Shown piece by piece: positions 34,643 to 43,692 of a DNA stretch of 64,000 nucleotides. A program made the translations under genes and the position numbers. The stretch lies in the NCBI GenBank assembly GCA_945861715.1, contig CAMAVK010000003.1, positions 67,344 through 131,343 of the forward strand. The letters are read 5' to 3'. This stretch comes from Candidatus Woesearchaeota archaeon (lineage in GTDB: Archaea; Nanobdellota; Nanobdellia; Woesearchaeales; GW2011-AR9). A model generated the notes under the pieces. It was not told the origin of the DNA and did not search any database. It worked only from the letters and a program-made list of their open reading frames with translations. Position 1 is the stretch's first letter; every line of letters starts with the position of its first letter.

Positions 34643-35383
34643 TCACATTCGCTCCATATAAAAAACATGAAAAACAAGTCCTCGCGTTCCTTCAGCACCT
34701 GATTCCTCATAATGCAAAACACGAAACGACTTCCCAAACACATCTTCAACTTCAGCTCGAGTAAAAAAATGACTATAATGTCCATTACGTAAAGTCCAAT
34801 TTCTCTCAGAATACTTCTGCACTTCATTCATTGCCCCAGGAAAATACCGTGACTGTGTACTAAACACCATCAAAAAGAATACGGATCCCACATGAGTACG
34901 AGATAGCAACGCCGACACATACAACTCCCACTCTGATTTTCTCAAATGATGAAAACATCCAGAATCAAACACAATATCAAAGACCCCAACATCAACATCG
35001 CTCGCAAGAAAATCCCCACTACCAAAATCCATTATAACAGAATGACGTGCTGCGTTCGTCTTAGCAATGGCAATTGCTTCAGGCGCAATATCTACACCCA
35101 TGCATGAATAACCCTTCTTAGCAAATGCAATACCGTTACGTCCGTTACCACATCCAACATCTAAAAATCGAACAGAACCGACCTCGCATGCACCAAAATG
35201 TGTAGCGCAAAACGCAGCAAATGCAAGGGATGTAGGCGTTGCAACATCATTAGTGTAATGACCTAGATTCGCAGTAAACAACCCCTTACAACTTTTCCAC
35301 AGACTTCGATAGTTTTCCGTTTCTTTTGCCAAATATCGAACATGCTTTTGTTCACTACTTTTAGCAAGAATTCGTTTGATCAT
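34643..35383 (-). CDS. Class I SAM-dependent methyltransferase
   Basis: 246 residues. Motif I VRFLDVGCGNGRNG and the acidic end of strand 2 in GVDIAPEAIAIAK define a SAM-binding Rossmann fold. GSGDFLASDV is motif II and FDIVFDSGCFHHL is motif III; the latter resembles TehB/thiopurine-type enzymes. The first 60 residues form an extra cap. The substrate is unknown. It is leaderless, with a TATA-like TTTATATTTT about 25 bp before the ATG on the minus strand. Confidence 0.88.
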   Translation of the reverse strand: MIKRILAKSSEQKHVRYLAKETENYRSLWKSCKGLFTANLGHYTNDVATPTSLAFAAFCATHFGACEVGSVRFLDVGCGNGRNGIAFAKKGYSCMGVDIAPEAIAIAKTNAARHSVIMDFGSGDFLASDVDVGVFDIVFDSGCFHHLRKSEWELYVSALLSRTHVGSVFFLMVFSTQSRYFPGAMNEVQKYSERNWTLRNGHYSHFFTRAEVEDVFGKSFRVLHYEESGAEGTRGLVFHVFYMERM

Positions 35384-35513
35384 TTTCTTTTAAAGCATCC
35401 CCCAAAATATAAACCTACCTTTAATCAAATTCAATATTTCGAATTGAAGAAACCTTTAATAATACCACAGCCCACCTCAACCACAGAAAATAAACGTTTG
35501 GAAGGTGAAAATT

Positions 35514-35690
35514 ATGTTTGGCCCAATATGGTGGATTCTTGGAATCGCAGGATTCTTGTATGTATTAATTGATATCCTAACAAATCAAAAAAAGATGGAA
35601 ACATCAACAAAAGTAATCTGGATAGTTTGTGCTGTTTTATTTAGTATCATCACCGCAATCGTCTATTATTTCGTTGTGAAAAGAAAGTAA
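35514..35690 (+). CDS. Small two-helix membrane protein (PLDc_N-like)
   Basis: 58 residues with two hydrophobic helices (WWILGIAGFLYVLIDIL and VIWIVCAVLFSIITAIVYYF) and a basic end VKRK. The layout resembles the PLDc_N small membrane domain. AGGTGA precedes the ATG; a GTG nine bases earlier lies in the binding site and is not used. T8 follows the stop as terminator. Confidence 0.6.
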   Translation: MFGPIWWILGIAGFLYVLIDILTNQKKMETSTKVIWIVCAVLFSIITAIVYYFVVKRK

Positions 35691-35698
35691 TTTTTTTT
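35691..35698 (+). terminator. Oligo-T terminator
   Basis: Eight T directly after the stop of the small membrane protein gene. Confidence 0.6.
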
Positions 35699-35764
35699 CT
35701 TATTTTTAAATCCTAATTTTATGGGTCAAACTATCCATTCAATTAACACAAGAGGAATATCTAT

Positions 35765-35989
35765 ATGAAATTAATGCAGGAATTCAAAGAATTTTTAACC
35801 AAATACAAAGTAGTTGGACTTGCTGTCGCATTTATCATTGGTGCAGCCGCAACATCACTAATAAAGTCAATTGTTGACAATCTCATCATGCCAATTATTA
35901 CTCCGTTTGTACCTAATAAAACTTGGCAAACTCTGAAGCATTTTTTGCTAATGTTGATGAACATATGTGCCTTTCTCCAGAAAAATTAG
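35765..35989 (+). pseudogene. MscL-like mechanosensitive channel, truncated
   Basis: 74 residues. The first 53 match the start of MscL: a basic N-terminus EFKEFLTKYKVVGLAVAF, then IIGAAATSLIKSIVDNLIMPII, the pore-lining first helix. The second membrane helix and cytoplasmic end are absent. After PNKTW the frame runs into unrelated residues (QTLKHFLLMLMNICAF). A protein-like sequence continues in another frame at 35923, so a deletion or frameshift seems to have joined two genes. An AGAGGA site precedes the ATG. Confidence 0.65.
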
Positions 35990-36117
35990 TACAAACAATT
36001 GCCGATCGTAAAAAAATAATGGGAGCAAAACTCGACTTAAATCCCGAAGGTTTACACTTTGGGAACTCCTGCACTTTTAATTTTGGACCAGGAGATACAG
36101 TTCAACTGCGACGTTAA
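35923..36117 (+). pseudogene. Orphan gene remnant fused behind the MscL fragment
   Basis: A 64-codon frame beginning at TTG inside the MscL fragment. The product is protein-like: ANSEAFFANVDEHMCLSPEK, IADRKKIMGAKLDLNPEG, and TFNFGPGDTVQLRR. No family is recognised and it has no own promoter or ribosome-binding site. It is probably the tail of a gene whose front was deleted. T7 follows at 36135-36141. Confidence 0.45.
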
Positions 36118-36386
36118 GCAAATCAAAAAACACCTTTTTTTATTTATTATTTATTGTCTCTCTCCTTCTCTTTATTAATCTCTTTTGTCTCTCTCTCTCT
36201 CTTTGATCATCCTTATTTTCAATAAAAATCCTTAAAATTCTAATTAATAGAGTAAAAGTCAATCCATCTCAAAATTGAGCTTAAGCCAAACCGTCACCAT
36301 CCAAAAGTAAATGAAACATATGCGAATCACTACTAAGTGGCAAATACTACAAAAGCTTTATAAACAACTCACGTTCTTTCAATTAT
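36118..36386. other. Non-coding region with simple CT repeat and promoter
   Basis: Holds a T7 terminator (36135-36141), a CT-rich microsatellite-like tract (about 36157-36205) and, at about 36356-36364, a GCTTTATAAAC TATA box 25 bp before the next ATG. No gene visible. Confidence 0.5.
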
Positions 36387-37370
36387 ATGCAGGATTTAGA
36401 GAGAACAGTAGCTGAATTTGTACAAAAAATAGCCCAAAATCGTTTTTCTAATTATATGACCTTTCTGGATACCTGTCATCTCGACGATCCCCAGTCCCAA
36501 ATCATCACTAATGCTAATAGTAAAGTCCGGTGTGAGCCATTAGCCATGCTTCAACATGACATCGATGCTAAATTACGAAATATTAATGGATATGCTGCAT
36601 TCTTAGAAGAGGATTTTCCTGATTTATCAGTTAACCAAATCGTATCCAATGTAGGCAAAGCAGCTCTAGAAATAGGCACACTGCTCCAAATAGCAATTGA
36701 AAATCCACAAGGCCTTCTATCCCAAAATCAAGATAATACCTCCTTATTCAAGTCGCACTATGATGCATTATTAACTGAGATACCCAGGCCTAATCTCGAT
36801 AGTTTTTCAAGCAGAGATGCAGGGGAAATAAATCAGTTCCTTATATGTATTGAAAATTCACAAAGACATATTCAACAGCTCATCGCGTCCCATCTTAATT
36901 ATGGTCATAGAGTAGGTCATTTTGATCTACTGGCTTATGTACGAGGTTATGAAGGACAAATTGGCGCTGTAGTTCATACCTCAGACTCCATTTATCTTCC
37001 CACAAAATTAGCTCCCGCAGTCGATACCCTTCTCCAAAATATCCCGAAGGCAGATGGAAATGTGGTAACAGTAACTCATGGGCCATCCAGTTGTGGGGAA
37101 TTTGTCCACGTTGATTTTACTGATAATGGCAGAGGAATTCACCCCGAAATCCTTCCTCAAATTTTCTTAAGTGGATACTCCGGGTTTGCTCAAAGTGGAA
37201 TAACTCCCACGCACGGAAAAAATTCAGGACTAGGACTTGGTTACTCAAGACAATTAGCAAATACACTTGGCGGAGATTTGGATGTTCACCAAACCGAAGA
37301 AGGTGTTGGTACAACATTTCGTCTCTCTGTACCTCTTAAGCACGTAAAATACAATCACTCTAGTGCGTAA
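36387..37370 (+). CDS. Soluble histidine kinase-like protein
   Basis: 327 residues without membrane helix or signal. HisKA-like helix with possible phospho-acceptor His: MLQHDIDAKLRNINGYAAF. The ATPase domain shows the N-box LLQNIPKA, G1 box DFTDNGRGIHPEI and G2 box GKNSGLGLGYSRQLANTLGG, then GVGTTFRLSVPL. It would autophosphorylate and pass phosphate to a response regulator, but none lies in the window. The first 55 residues may be a sensing part. Two-component proteins in archaea are mostly of bacterial origin. Leaderless, TATA box about 25 bp upstream. Confidence 0.85.
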   Translation: MQDLERTVAEFVQKIAQNRFSNYMTFLDTCHLDDPQSQIITNANSKVRCEPLAMLQHDIDAKLRNINGYAAFLEEDFPDLSVNQIVSNVGKAALEIGTLLQIAIENPQGLLSQNQDNTSLFKSHYDALLTEIPRPNLDSFSSRDAGEINQFLICIENSQRHIQQLIASHLNYGHRVGHFDLLAYVRGYEGQIGAVVHTSDSIYLPTKLAPAVDTLLQNIPKADGNVVTVTHGPSSCGEFVHVDFTDNGRGIHPEILPQIFLSGYSGFAQSGITPTHGKNSGLGLGYSRQLANTLGGDLDVHQTEEGVGTTFRLSVPLKHVKYNHSSA

Positions 37371-37451
37371 GATAAACTTCACTAATCAGAAACCAAAAAG
37401 GTATTCTCTATCTTTTTATAAAGTACCCCTACAAAAGAAAAAAATACCCAC

Positions 37452-38258
37452 TTGGCAGAAGTAACAAAAGGAACCTTTTTAACCATTGAACTATTTCAAC
37501 TTAAAATGGATCAAAAAAGCAGAATCTTACACATGCTAGTTGAACTTTCAAGGCCAGGTGCCAAAGAAGAAATTGCAACACAAACCGCGCATGCGATCTT
37601 TGATGGAACAAGGCCATTCAAGGACCGACCTGCACTTGAAAAAATATCGCTGCGAGCGCTCGTTGATATCCCGCAACAGAACCCTCAAGACTCCGAACTG
37701 ATAGGAATGACCGCCGCGTATATGGCTCTTTGTGGTGAGTATCAGACTGCATCCAGTATGGTATCCATGCAACATCCAACAACGGCTCAAATCGCCCAAA
37801 CACAAATTCATCTTCACTATCTCCTGGGAAAGTACGATACTGCTTTGTTATATGCCAAAGAGTTAGGAAATTATGTTACAATTGTACCACAAAAAGTAAC
37901 AAGTCTCATTGTTGCATCTGCCATGTCACAATCAACCTCGCACCTCTATCCACCAGAAGCAATAAAAGAAGTTCTAAAAAACCAACCTGAAACAGGTCAA
38001 ACCAAGTCTGAACGATTATACAGAACAAATCCCATCGCTGCTTTAACATTAGGCCTTTCTTTTGTAAACGCAAATCAGAAGGAATTAGGACTCATTTACA
38101 TCCGTCACGCAGTAGCCCTAGCAGGTCACCATGATGAATATATTCGATATCAGCAACGTTCAGAAATGAGTGACGCACAAACCATAATTAGACCTCCTAA
38201 AATTGACACTGCTGAATCTATATGTAAAATAATTCGTACTATCTATCAAGTTGAATAG
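37452..38258 (+). CDS. Helical-repeat (TPR-like) hypothetical protein
   Basis: 268 residues from TTG; an ATG at 37507 is the alternative. Repeating helix pairs with small residues at TPR-like positions (AYMALCGEYQTASSMV, LHYLLGKYDTALLYAKELGN, ALTLGLSFVNANQKELGLIYIRHA) suggest a protein-binding solenoid. No catalytic motif. TTTTTATAAAG at 37413-37423 is the probable promoter. It follows the kinase gene by 81 bp and could be a partner, though it has its own promoter. Confidence 0.65.
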   Translation: MAEVTKGTFLTIELFQLKMDQKSRILHMLVELSRPGAKEEIATQTAHAIFDGTRPFKDRPALEKISLRALVDIPQQNPQDSELIGMTAAYMALCGEYQTASSMVSMQHPTTAQIAQTQIHLHYLLGKYDTALLYAKELGNYVTIVPQKVTSLIVASAMSQSTSHLYPPEAIKEVLKNQPETGQTKSERLYRTNPIAALTLGLSFVNANQKELGLIYIRHAVALAGHHDEYIRYQQRSEMSDAQTIIRPPKIDTAESICKIIRTIYQVE

Positions 38259-38363
38259 AAAAATGACTATCACCAACAGCCTTTAAAAAATACACTTGCC
38301 CTCCAAGAACCGGCTCTAGAACTTCTTGCCTAAAAGGTAACAGATCAAATTTTTCTTATAACT

Positions 38364-39608
38364 TCATTTAGATAACACCGAGTCAATCAATTCCTGCGCA
38401 CTCAACCCTTTCCGAACAAATTCCACAAACGTCACACCGTCAGTCGAATCAATCACCACTTCCGTTGGCATCGCACGCAAGTTATACACTCCGCCCATCG
38501 CAAACCCATACGCGCCCGCCGTATGGATACAAAGTATATCACCCTCAGAAATAGTAGAAATCATGCGATCCTTGGCAAACCGATCTCCTGTCTCACAAAT
38601 ATTCCCAACGACATCATACCTCTCAACTTCCACATCACTGCGAATCAATGCACTCACATTTGTAATATGATGATACGCACCATAAAACATCGGACGAATC
38701 AACTGTGGAAACCCAGAATCAACACCCACAATCCTCCTATCGCCATTATACTTTAACGTATTCACTGTAACGAGCAAATATCCCGCTTCTGCGACGAGAA
38801 ACCGGCCAGGTTCAAATCGCATCTCCAATTCTCGACCAAAAGAGGAACAAAAAGAAGAAAACATAGCACTAACCGACGCACCAAATGTAAAATAATCAAC
38901 AACCTTTTCTCCTGGTTTATATAAAACTTTAAACCCGCCACCAAAATCAACAAACTCCAAATCAGGAAATCGAGACAAAGTAACCAGTCGTAAAATAGCA
39001 CTCATCCCTGCTTCCATATCCACTGTCTCGGGAATTCCGGAGCCTGCATGTTCATGTACGCCAACAACCCGCAACCCATACTGAGAGCAAATTGCAAGAG
39101 CTGAATCAATATTCCTTAAGTTAATGCCAAACTTTGTCTCATCACCACCCGTCTTGACATTATCATGATGGCCTGTGACAACTTCTGGATTAAAACGTAA
39201 ACACACCCGAGACCCAGGAAATGCGCAACCAAACTTTTCAAGTCGAGAAAGCGAGTCAATATTAAACAACACTCCAAGCGCCGCAACCGCTTGCATTTCC
39301 GTATCACTAATCATATTTGAAGTATACATGATATCAGAAGAACGAAACCCAACCTGTAGCGCAAGTAAAACTTCCGCATGACTTACTGCATCAATGTTAC
39401 ATCCTTCCTCACAAAGAATGCGAAGCAAAGTCGGATTATAATTTGCCTTCATCGCATAATGCACCCCAACGTGAGGAAAAGAAAAAAACGAACGAAACAA
39501 CTTATACTGCTCTCGGACACGAGCCCCATCATAATAATACAACGGCGTCCCATGTCGCACAGCTAAATCCAGCAACTGTTCCTTATTTTTCAATGCAAAA
39601 TGATCCAT
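38364..39608 (-). CDS. lysA: Diaminopimelate decarboxylase
   Basis: 414 residues. PLP enzyme that converts meso-diaminopimelate to lysine, the last step of the DAP pathway. PLP Lys in GVHYAMKANYNP; CLRFNPEVVTGHHDN and KTGGDETKFGINL bind phosphate and substrate; VDFGGGFKVLYKPG is the Gly-rich loop; NICETGDRF carries the active-site Cys of the dimer partner. It is 44 bp after dapA, same strand, so the two form an operon. No other DAP genes are nearby, so lysine synthesis here may depend on genes elsewhere or be partial. Confidence 0.95.
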   Translation of the reverse strand: MDHFALKNKEQLLDLAVRHGTPLYYYDGARVREQYKLFRSFFSFPHVGVHYAMKANYNPTLLRILCEEGCNIDAVSHAEVLLALQVGFRSSDIMYTSNMISDTEMQAVAALGVLFNIDSLSRLEKFGCAFPGSRVCLRFNPEVVTGHHDNVKTGGDETKFGINLRNIDSALAICSQYGLRVVGVHEHAGSGIPETVDMEAGMSAILRLVTLSRFPDLEFVDFGGGFKVLYKPGEKVVDYFTFGASVSAMFSSFCSSFGRELEMRFEPGRFLVAEAGYLLVTVNTLKYNGDRRIVGVDSGFPQLIRPMFYGAYHHITNVSALIRSDVEVERYDVVGNICETGDRFAKDRMISTISEGDILCIHTAGAYGFAMGGVYNLRAMPTEVVIDSTDGVTFVEFVRKGLSAQELIDSVLSK

Positions 39609-39652
39609 ATATCACTACATTTTACCATTTCAATAAAAACATAACTATTTAG

Positions 39653-40570
39653 TTACTGAATCAACCCATATCCTCGCAACACATCATCAATTTTCTGCTG
39701 GTTTGCAGAACCTGGCGTCACAAGTGGCAACCGCATAGGACCGCAATCAAACCCAAGGCGATTCACAATATACTTCACTGATGACGGATTACCTTCCACA
39801 AAACATGCTGAAATAAGTGGTTCCAATTTTAGAGTAACTTCATGGAACTCATCTACCTCGCATCCGTACGTCCTATGTTGCAACGCCACATCTTCTGGTA
39901 CCACATTACTCACAACTGACACAACTCCATTTCCCCCATTATTCAGAACAAATGGTGTCATTGCATCATCACCACTAAATACTCCAAAGTCCTCGCGCTC
40001 ACGTCTAGAATATTCAATCACATCACGAATATGTGCCTCATTTCCGGACGCTTCTTTAATCGCGTAAATACTTGGACAATCCTTAACTAATCGAATCAAC
40101 GTCTCTGTCTCCAAGTTAACACCTGTACGTCCAGGAATATTATACAACATAATAGGCATCAGCCCACGTTGCGCTACATGAGAAAAATGTTGATACAATC
40201 CTTCTTGCGATGGCTTATTATAGTACGGATTAACAAGTAAAACTCCATCTGCTCCCATTTGCATAGCCGAGTGTGAATAATGAAACGTCTTATGAGTTGA
40301 ATTTGTACCACACCCTGCAATAATATTTAAATCAAGCCCCTGCTCTTTCTTCACTCGCACCGCGCATCGAATAATATTATCCCTCTCCCAATCCAGTACC
40401 GTCGGACTCTCGCCCGTTGTCCCAAGAACAACAACGCCTTGTACTCCTGCTTCTGCTTGTCGAACAATTAACCTTTCAAGAATTTTCAAATTAACATGAT
40501 CCCCATTAGCAGTAAACGGAGTAACAAGAGCAGTATACACACCAGACACAAACGGATTTTCCATCTTCAT
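39653..40570 (-). CDS. dapA: 4-hydroxy-tetrahydrodipicolinate synthase
   Basis: 305 residues, TIM-barrel aldolase that condenses pyruvate with aspartate semialdehyde. GTTGESPTVLDWERD holds the pyruvate-binding TTGE; NPYYNKPSQEG and YNIPGRTGVNLE hold the catalytic Tyr; YAIKEASGNEAHI holds the Schiff-base Lys. It heads a dapA-lysA operon, with GAGGTG 7 bp before the ATG. It is divergent from lysyl-tRNA synthetase, so lysine synthesis and use are adjacent. Confidence 0.95.
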   Translation of the reverse strand: MKMENPFVSGVYTALVTPFTANGDHVNLKILERLIVRQAEAGVQGVVVLGTTGESPTVLDWERDNIIRCAVRVKKEQGLDLNIIAGCGTNSTHKTFHYSHSAMQMGADGVLLVNPYYNKPSQEGLYQHFSHVAQRGLMPIMLYNIPGRTGVNLETETLIRLVKDCPSIYAIKEASGNEAHIRDVIEYSRREREDFGVFSGDDAMTPFVLNNGGNGVVSVVSNVVPEDVALQHRTYGCEVDEFHEVTLKLEPLISACFVEGNPSSVKYIVNRLGFDCGPMRLPLVTPGSANQQKIDDVLRGYGLIQ

Positions 40571-40702
40571 ACATCAACACCTCAAAAACATAGTAATAGG
40601 CAAAATCCCACCCACACTTAATTATAAGTATTTGTATTTCTGCCTGTTCTTAATTCAAATTAAACTCCCATACACCCCTTCTCTCACCCCAATCCACCAA
40701 GA

Positions 40703-40713
40703 AATATTTATAA
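40703..40713 (+). promoter_or_regulatory. TATA promoter of lysS
   Basis: AATATTTATAA ends about 24 bp before the ATG at 40737, a standard leaderless arrangement. It supports 40737 as the start instead of a longer upstream frame. Confidence 0.7.
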
Positions 40714-40736
40714 AAGCCCCCGCCCCAAGACCCAAA

Positions 40737-42275
40737 ATGGCCAAGCGACTCCTTTTAGACGAAAGCAAACTCAAAAAACTTCACGAAATTCAAAATAAAG
40801 GAATCAATCCATACCCATATACCTATAACCAAACGCATCACGCTTCTCAAATTCAAATCCATTACCACCAATTAGCCCCCGAAGCCAGCACCACCGATAA
40901 AGTGAGCGTCGCTGGTCGAATTATGTTAAAGCGAGTTATGGGCAAAGCCAGCTTCTTTCAAATTCAAGACGAATCAGGGAAAATTCAACTACATCTAAGT
41001 CAAGATCATCTTGGTGAAGAATCCTACGAACTCATCACCAAAAAAACTGACATTGGTGATATCATTGGCGTGCAAGGCACCATCTTCCGAACCAAAATGG
41101 GAGAAATAACTATCAAGACGGAAAAAGCAGAAATGCTCTGTAAATCCCTTCTACCATTACCAGAAAAGTTTCACGGTCTAAAAGATATCGAACTCAAGTA
41201 TCGACAACGCTACCTTGATTTAATCATGAATCCCGATGTCAAAACAACATTTGTCAAGCGTTCACAAATGATCAAAGTAATTCGAGATTATTTTGCGCAA
41301 AAAGGATTTATGGAAGTCGAAACTCCCGTACTTCAAACAATATATGGCGGAGCAAATGCAAAACCATTCGTAACGCACATCAACGCATGGAACATGAAAA
41401 TGTATCTCTCCATTTCACCAGAACTTCATCTTAAACGACTCCTTGTAGGAGGATTCGAAAAAGTGTATACTATTTGTAAAAATTTCCGAAACGAAGACGT
41501 TGATACAACCCATAACCCAGAGTTCACCATGCTTGAAATCTACCAAGCATACGTCGACTATACAAAAATGATGGAGTATCTCGAAGAGGTATACGAACGT
41601 GCCTGCACTCAAATGCATGGTTCAACTAAAGTAAAACATAACTACAAGGGAGAAGAAGTAATCATTGATTTCAAAGCGCCATGGAAACGCATGACCATGC
41701 TTGAATCAATCAAACACTACGCCAACATCGATGCGCAAAAGATGACCATCGAACACCTACTTCCCATCCTCAAGCAACACAAAATTGAACATAGTAATGA
41801 CGTCACATGGGGCGAAGCCGTCTCCCTCTTATTTGAAGAATTAGTAGAACACCACCTAATCCAACCAGTTCACATAACCGATCACCCTGTTGAAACAACG
41901 CCATTATGTAAAACGCATAAAACCGACAAACGTCTCATCGAACGTTTCGAATCTTTCTGCATGGGCATGGAAATATCTAATGCCTACAGCGAATTAAACG
42001 ACCCAGTTATTCAACGAGCTCTTCTTGAAGAGCAGGCAGAAAAACTGAGAGCCGGAGGAGATGAAAACCATCCCATGGATGAAGATTTCGTCAACGCAAT
42101 TGAGTACGGCATGCCTCCAGCAGGGGGATTAGGATTTGGAATTGATCGTATGGCAATCATCCTTACCGCAGTTGAATCTATTCGTGATGTAATTTTGTTT
42201 CCTACCATGAAACCATTCGTCGAAGAACAAGCAGAAGCAGCAAATGAAAAGAACAAAGAGACTAAGAAAAAGTAA
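40737..42275 (+). CDS. lysS: Lysyl-tRNA synthetase, class II
   Basis: 512 residues. Charges tRNA-Lys. N-terminal OB anticodon domain (VAGRIMLKRVMGKASFFQIQ). Class II motifs: motif 1 around GFMEVETPVLQTIYGGANAKPF, of which MEVETPVLQ is key; motif 2 YTICKNFRNEDVDTTHNPEF; motif 3 PPAGGLGFGIDRMAI. Many archaea use an unrelated class I enzyme; this is the bacterial/eukaryotic type. The frame is open 105 bp further upstream, but the promoter places the start at 40737 (MAKRLLLDESK). T8 after the stop acts as terminator. Divergent from dapA-lysA. Confidence 0.97.
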   Translation: MAKRLLLDESKLKKLHEIQNKGINPYPYTYNQTHHASQIQIHYHQLAPEASTTDKVSVAGRIMLKRVMGKASFFQIQDESGKIQLHLSQDHLGEESYELITKKTDIGDIIGVQGTIFRTKMGEITIKTEKAEMLCKSLLPLPEKFHGLKDIELKYRQRYLDLIMNPDVKTTFVKRSQMIKVIRDYFAQKGFMEVETPVLQTIYGGANAKPFVTHINAWNMKMYLSISPELHLKRLLVGGFEKVYTICKNFRNEDVDTTHNPEFTMLEIYQAYVDYTKMMEYLEEVYERACTQMHGSTKVKHNYKGEEVIIDFKAPWKRMTMLESIKHYANIDAQKMTIEHLLPILKQHKIEHSNDVTWGEAVSLLFEELVEHHLIQPVHITDHPVETTPLCKTHKTDKRLIERFESFCMGMEISNAYSELNDPVIQRALLEEQAEKLRAGGDENHPMDEDFVNAIEYGMPPAGGLGFGIDRMAIILTAVESIRDVILFPTMKPFVEEQAEAANEKNKETKKK

Positions 42276-42277
42276 TA

Positions 42278-42285
42278 TTTTTTTT
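42278..42285 (+). terminator. Oligo-T terminator after lysS
   Basis: Eight T starting three bases after the lysS stop codon. Confidence 0.6.
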
Positions 42286-42305
42286 AATTAAATATGATCT
42301 TTAGT

Positions 42306-42575
42306 TCAAATCAACTTCTTCCCAGTCTCAACTTCAAAGATATGAATCACATTCACCGGACATACCTGAGCAGACTCTAACATCACAGAAAGCTCATTCT
42401 CCTCAATTTCTAAAATCCATTGCTCATTTGGATTCATGAGTTTAGTACCACCAATCAAATCAGCTAAATCATCTTTCTTGTTCATAACCCAACGGTCAGG
42501 AAAAATTGCTGCACACGCCCCCGCCCCAATACAATCAGGTCGGTCATAGACTATTTTATATTTTTTAATTGTCAT
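42306..42575 (-). CDS. Small single-cluster ferredoxin
   Basis: 89 residues. Cluster ligands are CIGAGACAAIFPD and, near the C-terminus, VCPVNVIHI. The second Cys of the usual CxxCxxC is Ala, leaving C-x5-C plus one distal Cys, as in [3Fe-4S] or interconvertible ferredoxins. It is an electron carrier in the cytoplasm. The acidic insert between the two halves contains MNKKDDLADLIGG. It converges on lysS; no redox partner is adjacent. Confidence 0.87.
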   Translation of the reverse strand: MTIKKYKIVYDRPDCIGAGACAAIFPDRWVMNKKDDLADLIGGTKLMNPNEQWILEIEENELSVMLESAQVCPVNVIHIFEVETGKKLI

Positions 42576-42743
42576 TTAAACAAACAACAGGCATCTCATT
42601 AAAAACATTTCGAATATCTCAGCCCATAGACAAGAAAAAATAACTACTCCTTATAGTAAATCTCAAAAATGATGGAACATTATGCTATGCCATTTACTAT
42701 TCTAGGAGAGCTCACAAATGTTCCATGATTAATGAGCCTACTG

Positions 42744-42998
42744 TTAGAATGTTCCTCCTTGATATCTTTTCAACTCTTCCGCAATCAGTTTATGAGGGTT
42801 CCCGGTTGTCCTCTCCTGACGTACCCTATAAGTGGGAGGGAATAGTTCTTCAGCTGATGAAAGCTGATCCCGCGCATATTCTAAAATGGAGGGGTGCAAC
42901 CTCGTAAAAATACCTTCCGTTTGAGGACGCAATTGATTATGATAATCAGACCCTACACAGCTACAAATTTCTTTGCTAATTCCGTACCCGCATCGCAT
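42744..42998 (-). CDS. Short ORF, possible remnant
   Basis: 84 codons. The C-terminal 50 residues look protein-like (LHPSILEYARDQLSSAEELF, HKLIAEELKRYQGG), but the beginning overlaps the preceding gene by 46 bp in another frame and there is no ribosome-binding site. It could be the tail of a frameshifted gene. A plus-strand ORF (42725-42907) competes for the same DNA. Confidence 0.35.
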   Translation of the reverse strand: MRCGYGISKEICSCVGSDYHNQLRPQTEGIFTRLHPSILEYARDQLSSAEELFPPTYRVRQERTTGNPHKLIAEELKRYQGGTF

Positions 42999-43639
42999 GC
43001 AGCCATGCGAATATGAGGCATACCCGCAATTAACTCTGTCCAGAGAACATCATCTCGAGGCAAGATTATGGGCGCTCCCATGTTTTTCTCTTGCTGAAGC
43101 GTCTCCTTTCTTTCATCCAATAAAACATACATCGCATAAACTGCAAAACCAAGCATCAAGTTATGCTTTGAAAACACTTTCACTCTCTCGAACGCATTTA
43201 ATTTTGGTGAAGTTCTGGCTATCTCTTCTAATTTTTGAGAAGAACCAAATAAGTCAATTTCAACAAGTAACTGGCCTGTATACAAATCCATCATCTGCCC
43301 CCAGTTATCACACGCATACTTTAATGCTTCAGGAGTATATAAGATTCCATTAAAATGTTGTGTGGCTCCCTCATACGAAATCTTGACGCCTGCTGGATTT
43401 TCTTCTGAGATTGGATACGCTCCCGCTCGAATATAATGAACCACCCCACTATCATACAATGGCGGTAGTGCCACAAGTCGTTCAGAAGAATGATTCTCCA
43501 ACTTCTGTACATCAAACAAATCCGCAACCGAAGTCATACCCAAATAGGGAAAAAGATCTCGCACATCAGAAAATGCAAAAGGAACATTTCCTATTTTATC
43601 CATAAGCTCAAGCTTTTCCTTATACAGTTGTCTATCCAT
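42953..43639 (-). CDS. Hypothetical protein
   Basis: 228 residues, unassigned. Mostly helical with alternating hydrophobic positions; segments include YKEKLELMDKIGNVPFAF, ILYTPEALKYACDNWGQMM and FSKHNLMLGFAVYAMYVLLD. No signal peptide, no zinc motif. It may be followed by a frameshifted tail at 42744-42998. No neighbour suggests a function. Confidence 0.6.
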   Translation of the reverse strand: MDRQLYKEKLELMDKIGNVPFAFSDVRDLFPYLGMTSVADLFDVQKLENHSSERLVALPPLYDSGVVHYIRAGAYPISEENPAGVKISYEGATQHFNGILYTPEALKYACDNWGQMMDLYTGQLLVEIDLFGSSQKLEEIARTSPKLNAFERVKVFSKHNLMLGFAVYAMYVLLDERKETLQQEKNMGAPIILPRDDVLWTELIAGMPHIRMAACDAGTELAKKFVAV

Positions 43640-43692
43640 CCAAAATAGAACGATTCAAAACTATAAAAGAAATTCCTCTATATTCAAAATAT

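Noticed and set aside
36157-36205. CT-rich tract as a functional repeat
   Set aside because: A simple low-complexity tract in a non-coding gap without associated structure.
40632-40736. N-terminal extension of LysRS
   Set aside because: TATA box and leaderless spacing place the start at 40737, and the extra residues do not fit the family.
42725-42907. 60-codon plus-strand ORF
   Set aside because: Lacks a promoter or ribosome-binding site and overlaps a more protein-like minus-strand frame; kept out of the gene list.
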